DNA of 64,000 nt from an uncultured Prochlorococcus sp. (GCA_902538515.1 CACBFH010000003.1:1-64000), one strand, 5' to 3'; shown: positions 45,831 to 57,512, counted from the first letter of the stretch. Numbers and translations are program-made. The notes: generated by a model not told the origin, from the letters alone.

Positions 45831-46727
45831 TTAATAAGATATTTGATCAGAAGATGAAACTTGAGAAATTTTTACATCTCTAAGATGTCTTTTTACTAAA
45901 CCGCTAAGTACATTAGAAGGGCCAATTTCAACAATATGAAGATTACTATCTTTTGCCATTAAATCCATAGTCTCTCGCCACCTCACTCCATTACACATTT
46001 GCTTTTCTAATTTGATTTTAAGCTCCTTTGAATCACTACAGATTGAAGGTTCATAATTGCTTATGACTGGGAATGAGGGATTGTTAAATTTAATCTGTTT
46101 TAAATACTCAGAAAATTTTATTGAAGGTTCATTCATAAATGGTGAATGAAATGCACCTGAAACATTTAATTTCAAGAATCTTTTACAAGAAATTTCTCTC
46201 GATATATTATCTAATGCTTCAATGGATCCTGATAAGACAACTTGGGAAGAGCTATTATCATTAGCAATTACAATATCATCAATTTGTTGTACTAATAGAT
46301 CAAGTTGATTTCTATCAAAACCAATTACTGCTGCCATGGATCCTTTCCCAGCATTTACCATTAATTGAGACCTTTCTTTTATAAGAGAAACACAATCTTC
46401 GAATGAAAAAACATCCGCACAATAAAGTGCAGTAATTTCTCCTAGACTATGCCCAGCAACATAAGTTGGTTTAAATCCAGTTTCCTTTAATGCATCTAAT
46501 AAAATTGATTCAACTAAAAAAAGACAAATTTGTGTATTTCTTGTGTTATTTAAATCAATAAGAGGATTTGTTGGTTCAGTATCAAACTCACAAATTTCAA
46601 ATAAATTCCTTTCAAAGATTTCAGATGCATAACTAAACCTCTCTTTTGTGTTGGGCAAATTTTCAATTTGTTTTGCCATCCCAATTTTTTGCGAACCCTG
46701 TCCAGGGAATACCCATGCAACTGTCAT
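45831..46727 (-). CDS. fabD: malonyl-CoA:ACP transacylase
   Basis: VFPGQGSQKIGMA, VAGHSLGEITAL, GAFHSPFM. Confidence 0.96.
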   Translation of the reverse strand: MTVAWVFPGQGSQKIGMAKQIENLPNTKERFSYASEIFERNLFEICEFDTEPTNPLIDLNNTRNTQICLFLVESILLDALKETGFKPTYVAGHSLGEITALYCADVFSFEDCVSLIKERSQLMVNAGKGSMAAVIGFDRNQLDLLVQQIDDIVIANDNSSSQVVLSGSIEALDNISREISCKRFLKLNVSGAFHSPFMNEPSIKFSEYLKQIKFNNPSFPVISNYEPSICSDSKELKIKLEKQMCNGVRWRETMDLMAKDSNLHIVEIGPSNVLSGLVKRHLRDVKISQVSSSDQISY

Positions 46728-46742
46728 AATGCTCCTTTTTTT

Positions 46743-47750
46743 TTAACCCCATTTAATAAGGGCTGCACCCCAACTTAACCCAGCACCAAAACCACTTGTA
46801 GCAATAATATCATTTTGTTTAATTCTATTATTTCTAATAGCCTCATCCATCACTAGTGGAATTGTTGCTGCTGAAGTATTACCATATTTTTCTAAATTAC
46901 TAAGAATTTTTTCTCCAGGAATTTTTAATCTATCTCCTACAGAATCCAATATCCTTTGATTCGCTTGATGCAATACAAGCCAATCAATTTCATCAGAAGT
47001 ATAATCAATTTTTTTAAACAACTTTTCAAGAATTATTGGAACTTCTCTAACTGCAAATTTATATACTTCCTGACCATTCATTTGAATTGGAGAAAAAGCT
47101 CCACTTAAAAAATCAATATTATCAATTATTGTATCCTTATTATTTTTTGATGGAAGATTAAGAAAAGAACCCCTTTCTCCATCAGTTCTCATATCAAAAC
47201 CAATTAAATTATCAAATTTATTAGTAGCTTCAATTGCTATTGCACCTGCACCATCTCCAAAGAGAATACAACTTCTTCTATCATTCCAATCAACAAAGCT
47301 TGATAGTTGATCTGCTCCAATAACAATAGCCCTTTTAAAACTTCCCCCTTTTAAAAATTGTGAGGCTGTAATTAAGGCAAATAAAAACCCACTACATGCT
47401 GCAGTTAAATCGAAAGCAACAGCATTAGCTGCCCCTAATCTAGCTTGAATGGATGGCGCTGATCCAAATAAATCATGCGGAGTAGAAGTAGCTAAAACAA
47501 TTAAATCAATCGTTTTAATATCCCAATTAGCCATTTCTATAGCGGTTAAAGCCGCCTTATAGCCCATCTCAGTAACATTATCTCCTAATCTAGAAATTCT
47601 CCTCTCGGAAATGCCTGTTCTAGATTTTATCCATTCATTGCTTGTATCAACCTTTTGACTAATTTTTTGATTAGTTAGAATTTGATCAGGTACATAACTT
47701 CCGCTTCCCTTGAATGATACTCCAACCTGATTAAAATTTATTCCTTTCAA
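46743..47750 (-). CDS. fabH: 3-oxoacyl-ACP synthase III
   Basis: DLTAACSGFLFAL, VLHQANQRILDSV, GNTSAATIP. Confidence 0.97.
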   Translation of the reverse strand: MKGINFNQVGVSFKGSGSYVPDQILTNQKISQKVDTSNEWIKSRTGISERRISRLGDNVTEMGYKAALTAIEMANWDIKTIDLIVLATSTPHDLFGSAPSIQARLGAANAVAFDLTAACSGFLFALITASQFLKGGSFKRAIVIGADQLSSFVDWNDRRSCILFGDGAGAIAIEATNKFDNLIGFDMRTDGERGSFLNLPSKNNKDTIIDNIDFLSGAFSPIQMNGQEVYKFAVREVPIILEKLFKKIDYTSDEIDWLVLHQANQRILDSVGDRLKIPGEKILSNLEKYGNTSAATIPLVMDEAIRNNRIKQNDIIATSGFGAGLSWGAALIKWG

Positions 47751-47803
47751 AAGAGTTTTTTAGTTACTTATATTAGTCAAACATAAATTTGACTCAATAT
47801 GTT

Positions 47804-49222
47804 TTATGAATTTAAAACTTGAAGCTTTTGCAGTTGATTTAAATTATCCATAACACCATGGTTTACTGCGGAGTGAGCCAAGCGTAGAGCACTAACTACT
47901 GATAAAGATTTGCTACTTCCATGACCAATAACGCAAATACCATTCACACCAAGTAATAAAGCTCCTCCATGTTCAGCATGATCTAACCTTTTCTTTATTC
48001 TAAGTAAATTACTTTTTAAAAAAGCAGAACCAACTTTACCCCGCCTTCCACGCGGCAGCTCAGATCTTAAAATATCTAATAAAACTCCTCCAACAGATTC
48101 AAGAAATTTCAATAATATATTTCCAGTAAATCCATCACAGACTACTACATCGAAACTACCTGATAATACATCTCGTCCTTCACAATTACCTCCAAAATCA
48201 AAACTTTTTTCAGAAGATAATAATTCAAATGTTTTTAGGGATAAATCGTTACCTTTACATTTTTCTTCTCCGATATTTAAAAGGCCAATTTTTGGTTTTT
48301 TTACTTGTAAAACATCTTTTGCATAAATATTACCTAGAAGAGCAAATTGATGCAGATAAGATGGCTTACAATCAGTATTTGCACCGACATCTAAAACTAA
48401 TACCGGACGAGTTTGATCCCTTGTTGGAAATAAAGCTCCTATAGCTGGTCTATCAATCCCTTTCAATCTCCCTATCCTAAATATAGCAGAAGCCATCATG
48501 GCACCTGAATTACCCGCTGAGTAAACAGCTTCAGCTTTATTATTTCTCACTAAATCCATAGCAACGTTTATACTTGCATTTTTCCTTTTTCTAACTGTGG
48601 TAGCTTCTTCATTCATCCCAATGGGTTCTCCACTTTCAATTAATTCAAGACGATTATTCTCTATTTCATTTTCTAATAATTCTGCTAAACCAATTTTTTT
48701 TGCTGAATCTTTAACTTTTTCAATTTTCCCGACAAACTTTATATTTATTGGGAATCTACTTATTGCTTCGAGACAACCCTCCAGAATTGGACCAGGAGCA
48801 TAATCTCCACCCATTCCATCAACTGCTATCCAAATTCTTTTAGATTTAGAATCCTCCACTATATCTAAAACATTATCATGATTTTGTAATCTTTTTAATG
48901 GGTCAAAAACTAATGGCTGTAATGTATTTTTAGCTATTGAACTAGCACTGGAAACAACACTGCTAGCAGTATTTACAACAGATTCAGCGCTTGAAACTAC
49001 ATTACCAGCAACATTACCCGCAACGTGACTAGCAACATTACTAGCCGTGCTCACAACAGAACCAGCGCCAGAAACTACATTACCCGCTACATTACTAGCC
49101 GTTACCGCAGAACTAGCAGCAGTATCTACTATTGAAGTTACAGCCGAGTTTCTTTTGTACCAAATAACTAATCTTCTGATAGCTCTGGGCTTATTAATTT
49201 TTTGTACACTTTCTTTACCCAT
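47804..49222 (-). CDS. plsX: phosphate acyltransferase PlsX with long repeat-containing N-terminal extension
   Basis: RIWIAVDGMGGDYAP, AGNSGAMMA, DVGAN, VVCDGFTGNILLK; extension of about 128 aa precedes the catalytic domain. Confidence 0.95.
   Translation of the reverse strand: MGKESVQKINKPRAIRRLVIWYKRNSAVTSIVDTAASSAVTASNVAGNVVSGAGSVVSTASNVASHVAGNVAGNVVSSAESVVNTASSVVSSASSIAKNTLQPLVFDPLKRLQNHDNVLDIVEDSKSKRIWIAVDGMGGDYAPGPILEGCLEAISRFPINIKFVGKIEKVKDSAKKIGLAELLENEIENNRLELIESGEPIGMNEEATTVRKRKNASINVAMDLVRNNKAEAVYSAGNSGAMMASAIFRIGRLKGIDRPAIGALFPTRDQTRPVLVLDVGANTDCKPSYLHQFALLGNIYAKDVLQVKKPKIGLLNIGEEKCKGNDLSLKTFELLSSEKSFDFGGNCEGRDVLSGSFDVVVCDGFTGNILLKFLESVGGVLLDILRSELPRGRRGKVGSAFLKSNLLRIKKRLDHAEHGGALLLGVNGICVIGHGSSKSLSVVSALRLAHSAVNHGVMDNLNQLQKLQVLNS
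48923..49144 (-). repeat. degenerate 21-bp/7-aa repeat within plsX 5' region
   Basis: Protein AGNVVSG AGSVVST ASNVASH VAGNVAG NVVSSAE SVVNTAS SVVSSAS; DNA copies of GCTAGTAATGTNGC and GGTAATGTNG on the minus strand. Confidence 0.85.
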
Positions 49223-49969
49223 TTATTTACCATCAAAAGGAGCAATATCTACAATCCTTTGAAAAAGATATCCTGTGCCCCTTGCTGTTAATATCAATTC
49301 GGGATTTGCAGGATCAGCCTCCAGTTTTGATCTTAATCTCGATATATGAACATCGACCACTCTTGTATCTACATGTCTCTCAGGTGTATATCCCCAAACT
49401 TCCTTCAAAATTTCTCCTCTACTAAATGGCTCGCCTGACCTGCTTACCAAAAGCTCTAAAAGACTAAATTCCATACCTGTTAATCTTATTCTCTCATCGC
49501 TCTTAAAAACTTGTCTTCGATTTGTATCAATTTTTATATCAGTAACTAAAATTAATCCTGAATTAGGCATTCCAGGAATTTGTTCTTTGTCAATTCTTCT
49601 TAGAACGCATCTAATTCTAGCTTCTAATTCTTTAGGACTAAATGGTTTCACAACATAATCATCGGCCCCTAATTCTAAACCTGTTATCCTGTCTGCAACA
49701 TCTCCTAATGCAGTTAACATAACGATTGGGACATCAGAATCTTTCCTTAATTCTTGACACACTCCATAGCCATCTAATTTTGGCATCATAACGTCAAGTA
49801 CGACTAAATCAGGCTCATAATCTTTAAATAACTTTAGTGCTTCTTTACCATCACATGCAGTTACGACTTTGTAACCAATCATGGAGAGGCGTGTCTCAAG
49901 AATTCTTCTAATACTTGCCTCGTCATCTGCGACAAGAATTGTTTCTTTAGTTTGACTAGATAGAGCCAT
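49223..49969 (-). CDS. rpaB: OmpR-family response regulator RpaB (Ycf27)
   Basis: ILVADDEASIRRILETRLSMIGY, DVMMPKLDGYGVCQELR, winged helix GYTPERHVDTRVVDVHISRLRSKLE. Confidence 0.93.
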   Translation of the reverse strand: MALSSQTKETILVADDEASIRRILETRLSMIGYKVVTACDGKEALKLFKDYEPDLVVLDVMMPKLDGYGVCQELRKDSDVPIVMLTALGDVADRITGLELGADDYVVKPFSPKELEARIRCVLRRIDKEQIPGMPNSGLILVTDIKIDTNRRQVFKSDERIRLTGMEFSLLELLVSRSGEPFSRGEILKEVWGYTPERHVDTRVVDVHISRLRSKLEADPANPELILTARGTGYLFQRIVDIAPFDGK

Positions 49970-50076
49970 TTGTTTCTATTAGCTAATCAGTAAGAGAATT
50001 AATTATTATCCTAATCTAACTTGTAGAGGGGCAATATCCCAAACATTCTAGTTCTAATACTTTATTCAAAAACTAA

Positions 50077-51429
50077 ATGTCTAGCAAATTGTCGACTTTT
50101 ATTTGTCAAAATTGCGGAACTGAAACTTCTCAATACTTTGGGAAATGCCTCAATTGCAACTCATGGAATTCAATTGTAGAAGAAATTAAAGGCAAGAGAT
50201 CTAAACATCAAGATATTAAAAATAATAAGAAATCTATCCCTTTTAACGAAATTTCATCAAAAAAAATATCAAGATTTACAAGTGGTTTTAGAGAATTTGA
50301 TCGAGTTCTTGGAGGTGGAATAGTACCTGGATCTGTTGTCTTACTTGGAGGAGAACCAGGTATAGGTAAAAGCACGATAGTTCTTCAATCAGCAGGAAAA
50401 ATATCTATCAATGAGAAAGTTTTATACATAACTGCAGAGGAATCATTAGAACAAGTAAAAATTAGATGGGAAAGATTAAATCAAAACAGTATTGACTTAA
50501 AAATTTTTGCAGAAACGAATTTATCCCTAATTATTGAAGAGATCAAACGTGTAAATCCAAGTTTTGCAATTATTGATAGTATTCAAGCCATCCATAATCA
50601 TGACATGGAAAGCTCGCCAGGATCTGTTTCTCAAGTTAGAGCATGTTCGTCTGAGTTGCAGAATCTAGCCAAAAAGAATAATATTGCGCTTCTAATAATT
50701 GGCCATGTAACCAAAGATGGTGCTTTAGCTGGCCCTAAAACTCTTGAGCATTTAGTTGACACAGTAATAAACTTTGAAGGAGATAATATTACATCTCATA
50801 GGTTACTTAGAAGTATAAAAAATCGATTTGGATCTACCTTTGAAATTGGAATTTTTGAAATGCTTGAAGAGGGGTTACGAGAGATAAAAAACCCAAGTTC
50901 AATTTTTACAAATAAAGAAAATATTTCAGGTGTAACAACTACAATTACAAATGAAGGCACTCGTCCATTAGCAGTTGATATACAAGCACTGGTAAATAAA
51001 ACTTTCTACAGTAACCCGAGAAGAACTACAACTGGAATTAGCATAAATAGATTGCATCAAATTCTTGCTGTTATTGAAAAACATGTAGGGATAAAATTAT
51101 CTGAATTTGATTGTTATATAGCTACTGGTGGAGGTTTTGAGATTAACGATCCCTCATCTGACTTAGGTGTAGCAATATCAATTTTATCAAGTTTAAAAAA
51201 TATTCCCCCTTTGGCTAGTACCTCATTTATTGGGGAATTGGGTTTGAGCGGACAAGTTAGAAAATCGAATAACCTTCGGAAAAAGATAGAAGAAGCTGTA
51301 AGACTAGGTATCAAAAATATCGTAGTGCCAAAACTAGATGAGGAACTAAATAATAATTTTCAAAATTTAATAAATATCAAAGAGATATCCAATATTAAAG
51401 AAGCAGTTGATTACTCTTTATCAAAATAA
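50077..51429 (+). CDS. radA: DNA repair protein RadA
   Basis: CQNCG...CLNCNSWN zinc finger, GGEPGIGKSTI, KNRFGS motif. Confidence 0.97.
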   Translation: MSSKLSTFICQNCGTETSQYFGKCLNCNSWNSIVEEIKGKRSKHQDIKNNKKSIPFNEISSKKISRFTSGFREFDRVLGGGIVPGSVVLLGGEPGIGKSTIVLQSAGKISINEKVLYITAEESLEQVKIRWERLNQNSIDLKIFAETNLSLIIEEIKRVNPSFAIIDSIQAIHNHDMESSPGSVSQVRACSSELQNLAKKNNIALLIIGHVTKDGALAGPKTLEHLVDTVINFEGDNITSHRLLRSIKNRFGSTFEIGIFEMLEEGLREIKNPSSIFTNKENISGVTTTITNEGTRPLAVDIQALVNKTFYSNPRRTTTGISINRLHQILAVIEKHVGIKLSEFDCYIATGGGFEINDPSSDLGVAISILSSLKNIPPLASTSFIGELGLSGQVRKSNNLRKKIEEAVRLGIKNIVVPKLDEELNNNFQNLINIKEISNIKEAVDYSLSK

Positions 51430-51430
51430 A

Positions 51431-51952
51431 TCAAAGATACATATCAATTGAGCTTCTGCCTGAGTTTTTCAACCAATTTTCAATATCTAGATACCCACCT
51501 GGATATAGTCTCACTGCTTTAGACCAGACTTCAGCAGCTTTATCAAACCAAATATCTCTCTGATCTAAATCACCATTTTGCTCAGCATATCTTCCCCTTT
51601 TTTCATAAATTAAACCTATATTTTTCAAGCATGATGGTTGTTTGGGATTTTCTACTAATGCTTTTTCATAAGTTTCAATAGACAAATCCTCTTCACCATT
51701 ACTCATGTATATAATTGCCATATTTTTTAAAGTCTCTCCCCTATCAATTTTATTTTCTTCAAGGAGTAAGCTCTCTTTGTAATACTCTAATGCTTCCGAA
51801 TAATCCCCATTATTTTGTGCAGCTAAGCCATCTCTATAATAGATATAAGCCTTTTTTTCTTTCTCAGCGATAGGCATTATTTTTACGATTGATTCAGCAA
51901 TTACAGTAAAAGCCTTATCGATAAAATTGTCTCTGTTTTGATTACTAGGCAC
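51431..51952 (-). CDS. ycf3: photosystem I assembly protein Ycf3 (TPR), GTG start
   Basis: [70 protein letters not shown] at 51952 gives 173 aa. Confidence 0.93.
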   Translation of the reverse strand: MPSNQNRDNFIDKAFTVIAESIVKIMPIAEKEKKAYIYYRDGLAAQNNGDYSEALEYYKESLLLEENKIDRGETLKNMAIIYMSNGEEDLSIETYEKALVENPKQPSCLKNIGLIYEKRGRYAEQNGDLDQRDIWFDKAAEVWSKAVRLYPGGYLDIENWLKNSGRSSIDMYL

Positions 51953-52062
51953 TGTTTTTAAGCTAATAAAATTATTATAGTAATTTAAAAAATAACAATT
52001 TAAAAAATCTATTACACTTATTATTATAGTTAAAAAAGGCCAAGCATTAATATGCTTCAATT

Positions 52063-54366
52063 GTGAAAAATATGAAAAACATTCAATTAAGCATTACAGG
52101 AATGAAATGCGGGGGTTGTGTTAGTACTGTTGAAAAAATATTAAATAAATCTGATGGAATTGAAAATGTTTCTGTCAACTTACTAACTGAAAGTGCATAT
52201 TTTGAAATTAACCAGAAACATATAGATATAGATACAATCCTCAAAAATCTAAAAGAAAGTGGTTTTCCATCAAAGATTTACATAAACGACCTTTCAAAAA
52301 AAATAAATAAGGCAGAATTAGAAAAAAAAAAGACGTGGAATAATCAATGGAAAAAACTTACTTTTGCTTTATTACTTTTATTATTTTCAGGTTTAGGTCA
52401 TCTAGCAGAGGGAAGATATATAAATTTTCCAATATTAGGTAATATATTTTTTCACGCTTCATTAGCAACATTAGCTCTATTATTTCCTGGCAGAGAAATA
52501 ATTATTAATGGATTTAAATCATTTATAAAGAACCGTCCGGATATGGATTCTTTAGTAGCTCTTGGAGTATCTAGCGCATACATAACAAGTCTTCTATCCT
52601 TAATATTTCCTGCAACTGGTTTTCCTTGTTTTTTTAATGAACCAGTTATGCTGTTAGGTTTTATATTGATTGGACGTTTCTTAGAGGAAAGAGCAAGATA
52701 CCAAACTGGTTCATCTATTGGAGAGTTATTAGACCTTCAACCTGAAATGGCTAATATCTACACAAAAGATAATCAAATACTCTCAATAAGAGTGAACACT
52801 TTAAGACCTGATCAAGAAATTCAAGTTTTAGCAGGAGACAGAGTACCTGCTGACTGCATTGTTACTCAAGGCAATTCATATGTTGATGTTTCACATATTA
52901 CTGGAGAATCCAAACCTATCGAGATAAAAGAAGGCGAATATCTATCTAATGGTTCTTTAAATCTTAATTCAACTCTTAGACTTAAAGTAATAAAGGTCGG
53001 AGGGGATTCTTCTCTTGCAAAACTAGTAAATCTTATTGAGTCTGTAAACGCTAGAAAACCCCGCATTCAAAGTATTGCTGATGAAATTGCAGGCAAATTT
53101 ACTTACTTTGTACTTCTTTTTGCTACTTTAACCTTCTTCTTTTGGTGGAAGGGGGCAAAAAATATCTGGCCAGATTTATTAAGTAATAAACATCAATTCA
53201 TCACTCACTCAAGCCATACACTTCATAGTTCACTTGGTAGTAATGCTGAGAATTTCCTTAGTTTAGCCATTCAACTATCAATTGCTGTTTTAGTAATAGC
53301 CTGTCCTTGTGCATTAGGTTTAGCCACCCCAACTGTAATAACTGTCGCATCAGGTAAAGCAGCAAAAAAAGGGGTTTTATTTAAAGGCGGGGACAAAATT
53401 GAGATGGCTTCAAAAATTAATTGCATTATTTTTGATAAGACAGGTACCTTAACTAAAGGTAAGCCTTTCATTGTTGATTACAAAAATAATGATGATCATT
53501 CATTTTTATTAAAAATAGCCGCAAGTTTAGAAAAGGAAAGTAGACATCCAATCGCAGATGCCCTAATTCAAGAGGCAAAAAAACAAAATTTAAGTTTATT
53601 GCCAATAAAAAAAATTTTCACTCATTCAGGTCGAGGTATTTCTGGAGAACTAGAGTCAATTGAAGGACTAATTAATATTGGAAATATTGAATGGCTACTA
53701 AGTAAAGGAATAATTATTGATAGTGATGCAAAAAAAGTCATTGAAAATGAAGAGACAAAAACAAACACTATCATTGGAGTAAGTATCAAAGATAAGTTAT
53801 TAGGGTTTATCTTCCTAGGAGATTTACTCAGAGATGATTCTATTCAAACAGTTCAAAATTTAAGAAAAAACAAATTTACAATTAATATTTTAAGTGGAGA
53901 TAGGAAACAAACAGTTTTAGCTTTAGCAAAAAAAATTGGTTTTAAAGAAACAGAAGTAAAATGGGATCTTCTTCCTGAAATGAAGCTTAAGACTATAGAA
54001 AAATTAAAAAAAAATAACAAAGTAGCAATGATTGGTGATGGAATTAATGATGTCCCAGCCTTAGCATCCTCAGACTTAGGAATTGCGGTGGGATCAGGAA
54101 CTCAAATAGCAAAGGCAAATGCAGATGTAGTATTAATGGGAGATCAACTAAATGGATTACCATACTCCTTCAATCTTGCAAAAAAAACTATAAGAAAAAT
54201 AAAGCAAAATCTAACATGGGCTTTTGGTTACAACTTACTAGCTATACCCTTAGCAGCAGGCATTTTGTTCCCTAAATACGGAATTCTTCTTACTCCCTCA
54301 ATAGCAGCATTATTGATGGCTATTAGCTCTATTACAGTTGTAATTAATGCTTTATCTTTGGATTAA
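52063..54366 (+). CDS. copper-type heavy-metal P1B ATPase
   Basis: HMA motif GMKCGGC, CPC in [34 protein letters not shown]. Confidence 0.95.
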   Translation: MKNMKNIQLSITGMKCGGCVSTVEKILNKSDGIENVSVNLLTESAYFEINQKHIDIDTILKNLKESGFPSKIYINDLSKKINKAELEKKKTWNNQWKKLTFALLLLLFSGLGHLAEGRYINFPILGNIFFHASLATLALLFPGREIIINGFKSFIKNRPDMDSLVALGVSSAYITSLLSLIFPATGFPCFFNEPVMLLGFILIGRFLEERARYQTGSSIGELLDLQPEMANIYTKDNQILSIRVNTLRPDQEIQVLAGDRVPADCIVTQGNSYVDVSHITGESKPIEIKEGEYLSNGSLNLNSTLRLKVIKVGGDSSLAKLVNLIESVNARKPRIQSIADEIAGKFTYFVLLFATLTFFFWWKGAKNIWPDLLSNKHQFITHSSHTLHSSLGSNAENFLSLAIQLSIAVLVIACPCALGLATPTVITVASGKAAKKGVLFKGGDKIEMASKINCIIFDKTGTLTKGKPFIVDYKNNDDHSFLLKIAASLEKESRHPIADALIQEAKKQNLSLLPIKKIFTHSGRGISGELESIEGLINIGNIEWLLSKGIIIDSDAKKVIENEETKTNTIIGVSIKDKLLGFIFLGDLLRDDSIQTVQNLRKNKFTINILSGDRKQTVLALAKKIGFKETEVKWDLLPEMKLKTIEKLKKNNKVAMIGDGINDVPALASSDLGIAVGSGTQIAKANADVVLMGDQLNGLPYSFNLAKKTIRKIKQNLTWAFGYNLLAIPLAAGILFPKYGILLTPSIAALLMAISSITVVINALSLD

Positions 54367-55005
54367 ATGAAAGGAAAGTTTATCGTTATTGAGGGTATTG
54401 ATGGATGTGGTAAAACCACCCAAATAAATGAATTATCTAAATGGCTACCCAATAGTGGTCTAATAAAGAAAGGGTCTAAATTAATCACAACTAGAGAGCC
54501 AGGAGGCAGTCATTTAGGAAAAAAACTTAGAGGACTAATTCTTGATAATAATGAAAATAATAAGCCTTCATCTCTTGCGGAATTATTGCTTTATTCTGCA
54601 GATAGAGCTGAACACGTTTCCAAAATTATTTCACCTGCTTTAAATAATAATAATTGGGTAATAAGTGATAGATTTTCCGATTCTACTCTGGCTTATCAAG
54701 GTTATGGAAGAAATATAAATTTAGAAATAATTAAAAATATTGAATCTATTGTATGTCAAGGAGAATCTCCTGATCTCACTTTCTTCTTAGAAATCTCTCC
54801 AGAGGAGAGCATACTAAGAAGAAAAAATGAAATTCCAGACAGAATAGAATCAGAAGGTATTAGATTTTTAGAAAAAGTAAATGAAGGATTCAAATTAATT
54901 GCCAAACAAAAAAACTGGAAAGTAATATCTGCTTCACAAAATATTAAAACTATTTCTAATCAAATTAAAGAGACTTTGCTAAACAATTTTTCTAATAACA
55001 AATGA
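54367..55005 (+). CDS. tmk: thymidylate kinase
   Basis: [40 protein letters not shown]. Confidence 0.96.
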   Translation: MKGKFIVIEGIDGCGKTTQINELSKWLPNSGLIKKGSKLITTREPGGSHLGKKLRGLILDNNENNKPSSLAELLLYSADRAEHVSKIISPALNNNNWVISDRFSDSTLAYQGYGRNINLEIIKNIESIVCQGESPDLTFFLEISPEESILRRKNEIPDRIESEGIRFLEKVNEGFKLIAKQKNWKVISASQNIKTISNQIKETLLNNFSNNK

Positions 55006-55964
55006 TTGAGCTTAAAAAAGATAATTTTTTCTTGAATGAAGAAGTCAATATCTGTCTTAACAACATAATTAAAAAAAAATCATTTGCTAATGGTTACATA
55101 TTTTATGGCGCTGAAGGAGTAGGCAAAAAGCAAACTGCACTTAGGTTTATAAAAGAAATCTTTAAACAATCTTCACCAATCGAGAATACTGAAGAGATTA
55201 TTATCAAAAATAACCATCCTGATTTTCTAGTTATCGAACCTGAACCTCTTTTGGCAACTAAAAGTCCAAAAAATTCTGATCTTGGAAAAACAATAAAAAG
55301 TAGATCTGAGATTATTAAGATCGCTCAAATACGTAATATCAAAACTTTTCTTAGTCAGAAATCAATAAACTCAGAAAAAAAAATTGTATTAATTATTGAT
55401 GCACACTTCTTAAACGAAGCAGCCTCAAATTGCCTTTTAAAAACCTTAGAAGAACCTAGTAATGGCATTTTTATTTTACTAACATCTCAATTAAATCTCC
55501 TCTTAGATACGATCATCTCAAGATGTCAATTAGTCAGATTTAGATCCTTTTCAAGTAAACAAATAAAGTCTATTTTAAAAGATTATTTAGATACCTCAAA
55601 ATTAAACATTAATACAAACTTAAAATTTGAAGATTTAATAAATTCTGCAAATGGATCTCCACATCAATTATTGAAAAATATTGAAATTTGGAATGATTTT
55701 TCAGATGAAATTATCAGTAAATTAGATTCTCCAATAAAAAATAGTCTTGAAATAATAGAAATATCTAAATTAATATCTGAAAAATTAGAAATTTATCAAC
55801 AGATTTATTTAGTCAACTTAATCCAAACTATTTGGTGGAGGAATACAAAAAACATTGGTTTAGCTAAAAAACTTGAGAATTTAAAATATCTCTTAAGAAA
55901 AAACATTCAACCAAGGTTGGCATGGGAAATTACTTTTTTAAAAATTTTAATGGAAAATATATGA
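55002..55964 (+). CDS. holB: DNA polymerase III delta prime subunit
   Basis: [48 protein letters not shown]. Confidence 0.92.
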   Translation: MIELKKDNFFLNEEVNICLNNIIKKKSFANGYIFYGAEGVGKKQTALRFIKEIFKQSSPIENTEEIIIKNNHPDFLVIEPEPLLATKSPKNSDLGKTIKSRSEIIKIAQIRNIKTFLSQKSINSEKKIVLIIDAHFLNEAASNCLLKTLEEPSNGIFILLTSQLNLLLDTIISRCQLVRFRSFSSKQIKSILKDYLDTSKLNINTNLKFEDLINSANGSPHQLLKNIEIWNDFSDEIISKLDSPIKNSLEIIEISKLISEKLEIYQQIYLVNLIQTIWWRNTKNIGLAKKLENLKYLLRKNIQPRLAWEITFLKILMENI

Positions 55965-55966
55965 AT

Positions 55967-56758
55967 TTAATCTACTGCAGAATTTATCAAATCAGGATTT
56001 TTTGCTTCAATAAACTCTTGCCTAGCAGTTTCAACTTGAGAACCTATAGGTAACTCAAGACAATATCCAGCACCGTAAACAGTTTTTATATAAATAGGTT
56101 TGCGTGGATCGGGTTCAAGTTTAGTGCGTAAGTGTCTAATATGAACTCTTATTGTCTCAATATCATCATCAGGTTCATATCCCCATACTTCTTTAAGGAT
56201 TAATGCTGGTGATACAGTTTGACCATGTCTCTGCAAAAGACAATGAAGCAGTTCAAATTCAAGGTGCGTTAATCTAACAGGAGATTCAAACCATATAGCT
56301 TCAAATCTTTCCGGAACAAGAGTTAAAGGGCCATAATTTAATATCTCTTGCTGGTTACTAGAATTTAATTGTGCTCTGTTAGTTCTTCTTAATAAAGCTT
56401 TTATGCGTACGTGTAATTCTTCTAAATCGAATGGTTTAGTAATGTAATCATCTGCTCCAGAATTAAACCCAGTAACTTTATCTTTAAGGCCTCCTAACGC
56501 AGTTATCATCAAAATTGGTATGTTTGATGTTCTTTCATCTCTTCTTAGTCGCTGGCATAAAGTTAAACCATCAACACTTGGTAACATTAAATCCAAAAGT
56601 ATTAAGTCTGGTGAATATTGAAGAGCTAATGCTTGTCCTTTAATTCCATCTTCAGCTTTTTGGACATCGAAACCAGAGTGTTCTAAATGTCTAGCCACCA
56701 AATCACGCATATCACGATCGTCTTCAATTAAAAGGATTGAAATTTTCATATTTTTCAA
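55967..56758 (-). CDS. rpaA: OmpR-family response regulator RpaA
   Basis: [60 protein letters not shown]; convergent with holB. Confidence 0.92.
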   Translation of the reverse strand: MKNMKISILLIEDDRDMRDLVARHLEHSGFDVQKAEDGIKGQALALQYSPDLILLDLMLPSVDGLTLCQRLRRDERTSNIPILMITALGGLKDKVTGFNSGADDYITKPFDLEELHVRIKALLRRTNRAQLNSSNQQEILNYGPLTLVPERFEAIWFESPVRLTHLEFELLHCLLQRHGQTVSPALILKEVWGYEPDDDIETIRVHIRHLRTKLEPDPRKPIYIKTVYGAGYCLELPIGSQVETARQEFIEAKNPDLINSAVD

Positions 56759-57152
56759 CTATTAAATTAAAATTAAATTTTAGTATTACGATTCTCTCAA
56801 GAATTTATAAAGATTGCTGAATTACTGTAAACAATTTTATCAATTAGATTTATCAAATAACTCCGTAATAGCAATGGATTAGATAGAAAATGCGAATTTT
56901 AAAAAAGTTGAAATTTTAGAATTTCTTTCGATTCTATTTACTTTTTCTTAATAATCAAAGGAATATTAGAAACAAATAATGGTTCAAATTGAAAGAATAT
57001 CTAATTCAGATTGTCATTATAAGGTTTAGAAAAATTGAATTAAATGGAGATTTTCAGTTTTCAAATAGGAATTAACTAAGTTTAAAATTATTAATTTCTT
57101 CAAAATGTTTAAACTCATAATTTTGTCTATATTATTAAAAATTTAAGTATCT

Positions 57153-57512
57153 ATGAAAAAGAAGTCGGTTATCTATTCAGATTTATCAAAAAAACAACTA
57201 GAAACTCTTAAAGAACTATACATTCAAAAAAAAGTTGAATCGATGAGTCATCAAGAACTTAAACAATATGTATTAGAAATTATTTCTCATCAAATAAATG
57301 ATACTATTGGCAAAGAAGAGGAAATGGAAGCATGGAGAGAAATGTCAGATTTTTTTGGAGAACAATTTGAAATAAATATCTTAGAAATACAAACAAAATA
57401 CATTGACGAAAAAAACGTAATTGAAACAGAAATAGATTCTCAGAAGCAAAGAATAGAATTACTTGAAAGGAATAATTTGGATCAAGAGAAAAAGGATATG
57501 TGGGATGACTAG
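57153..57512 (+). CDS. hypothetical protein, small acidic helical; resembles cyanophage/picocyanobacterial DUF proteins
   Basis: 119 aa: LSKKQLETLKELYIQKKVESMSHQELKQYVLEIISHQINDTIGKEEEMEAWREMSDFFGEQF...LLERN; no enzymatic motif. Confidence 0.65.
   Translation: MKKKSVIYSDLSKKQLETLKELYIQKKVESMSHQELKQYVLEIISHQINDTIGKEEEMEAWREMSDFFGEQFEINILEIQTKYIDEKNVIETEIDSQKQRIELLERNNLDQEKKDMWDD

Noticed and set aside
48923-49144. CRISPR-like reading of the plsX repeats
   Set aside because: The repeats are imperfect 21-bp units in a continuous coding frame with no spacers.
48229-49262. Four + strand ORFs opposite plsX/rpaB
   Set aside because: Shadow ORFs; those over the heptad region simply reflect its less AT-rich, repetitive composition.
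56759-57152. Structured ncRNA in the rpaA upstream gap
   Set aside because: Only short AT hairpins such as GAAATT-ttag-AATTTC (56910-56925) were found; not strong enough to call without expression data.
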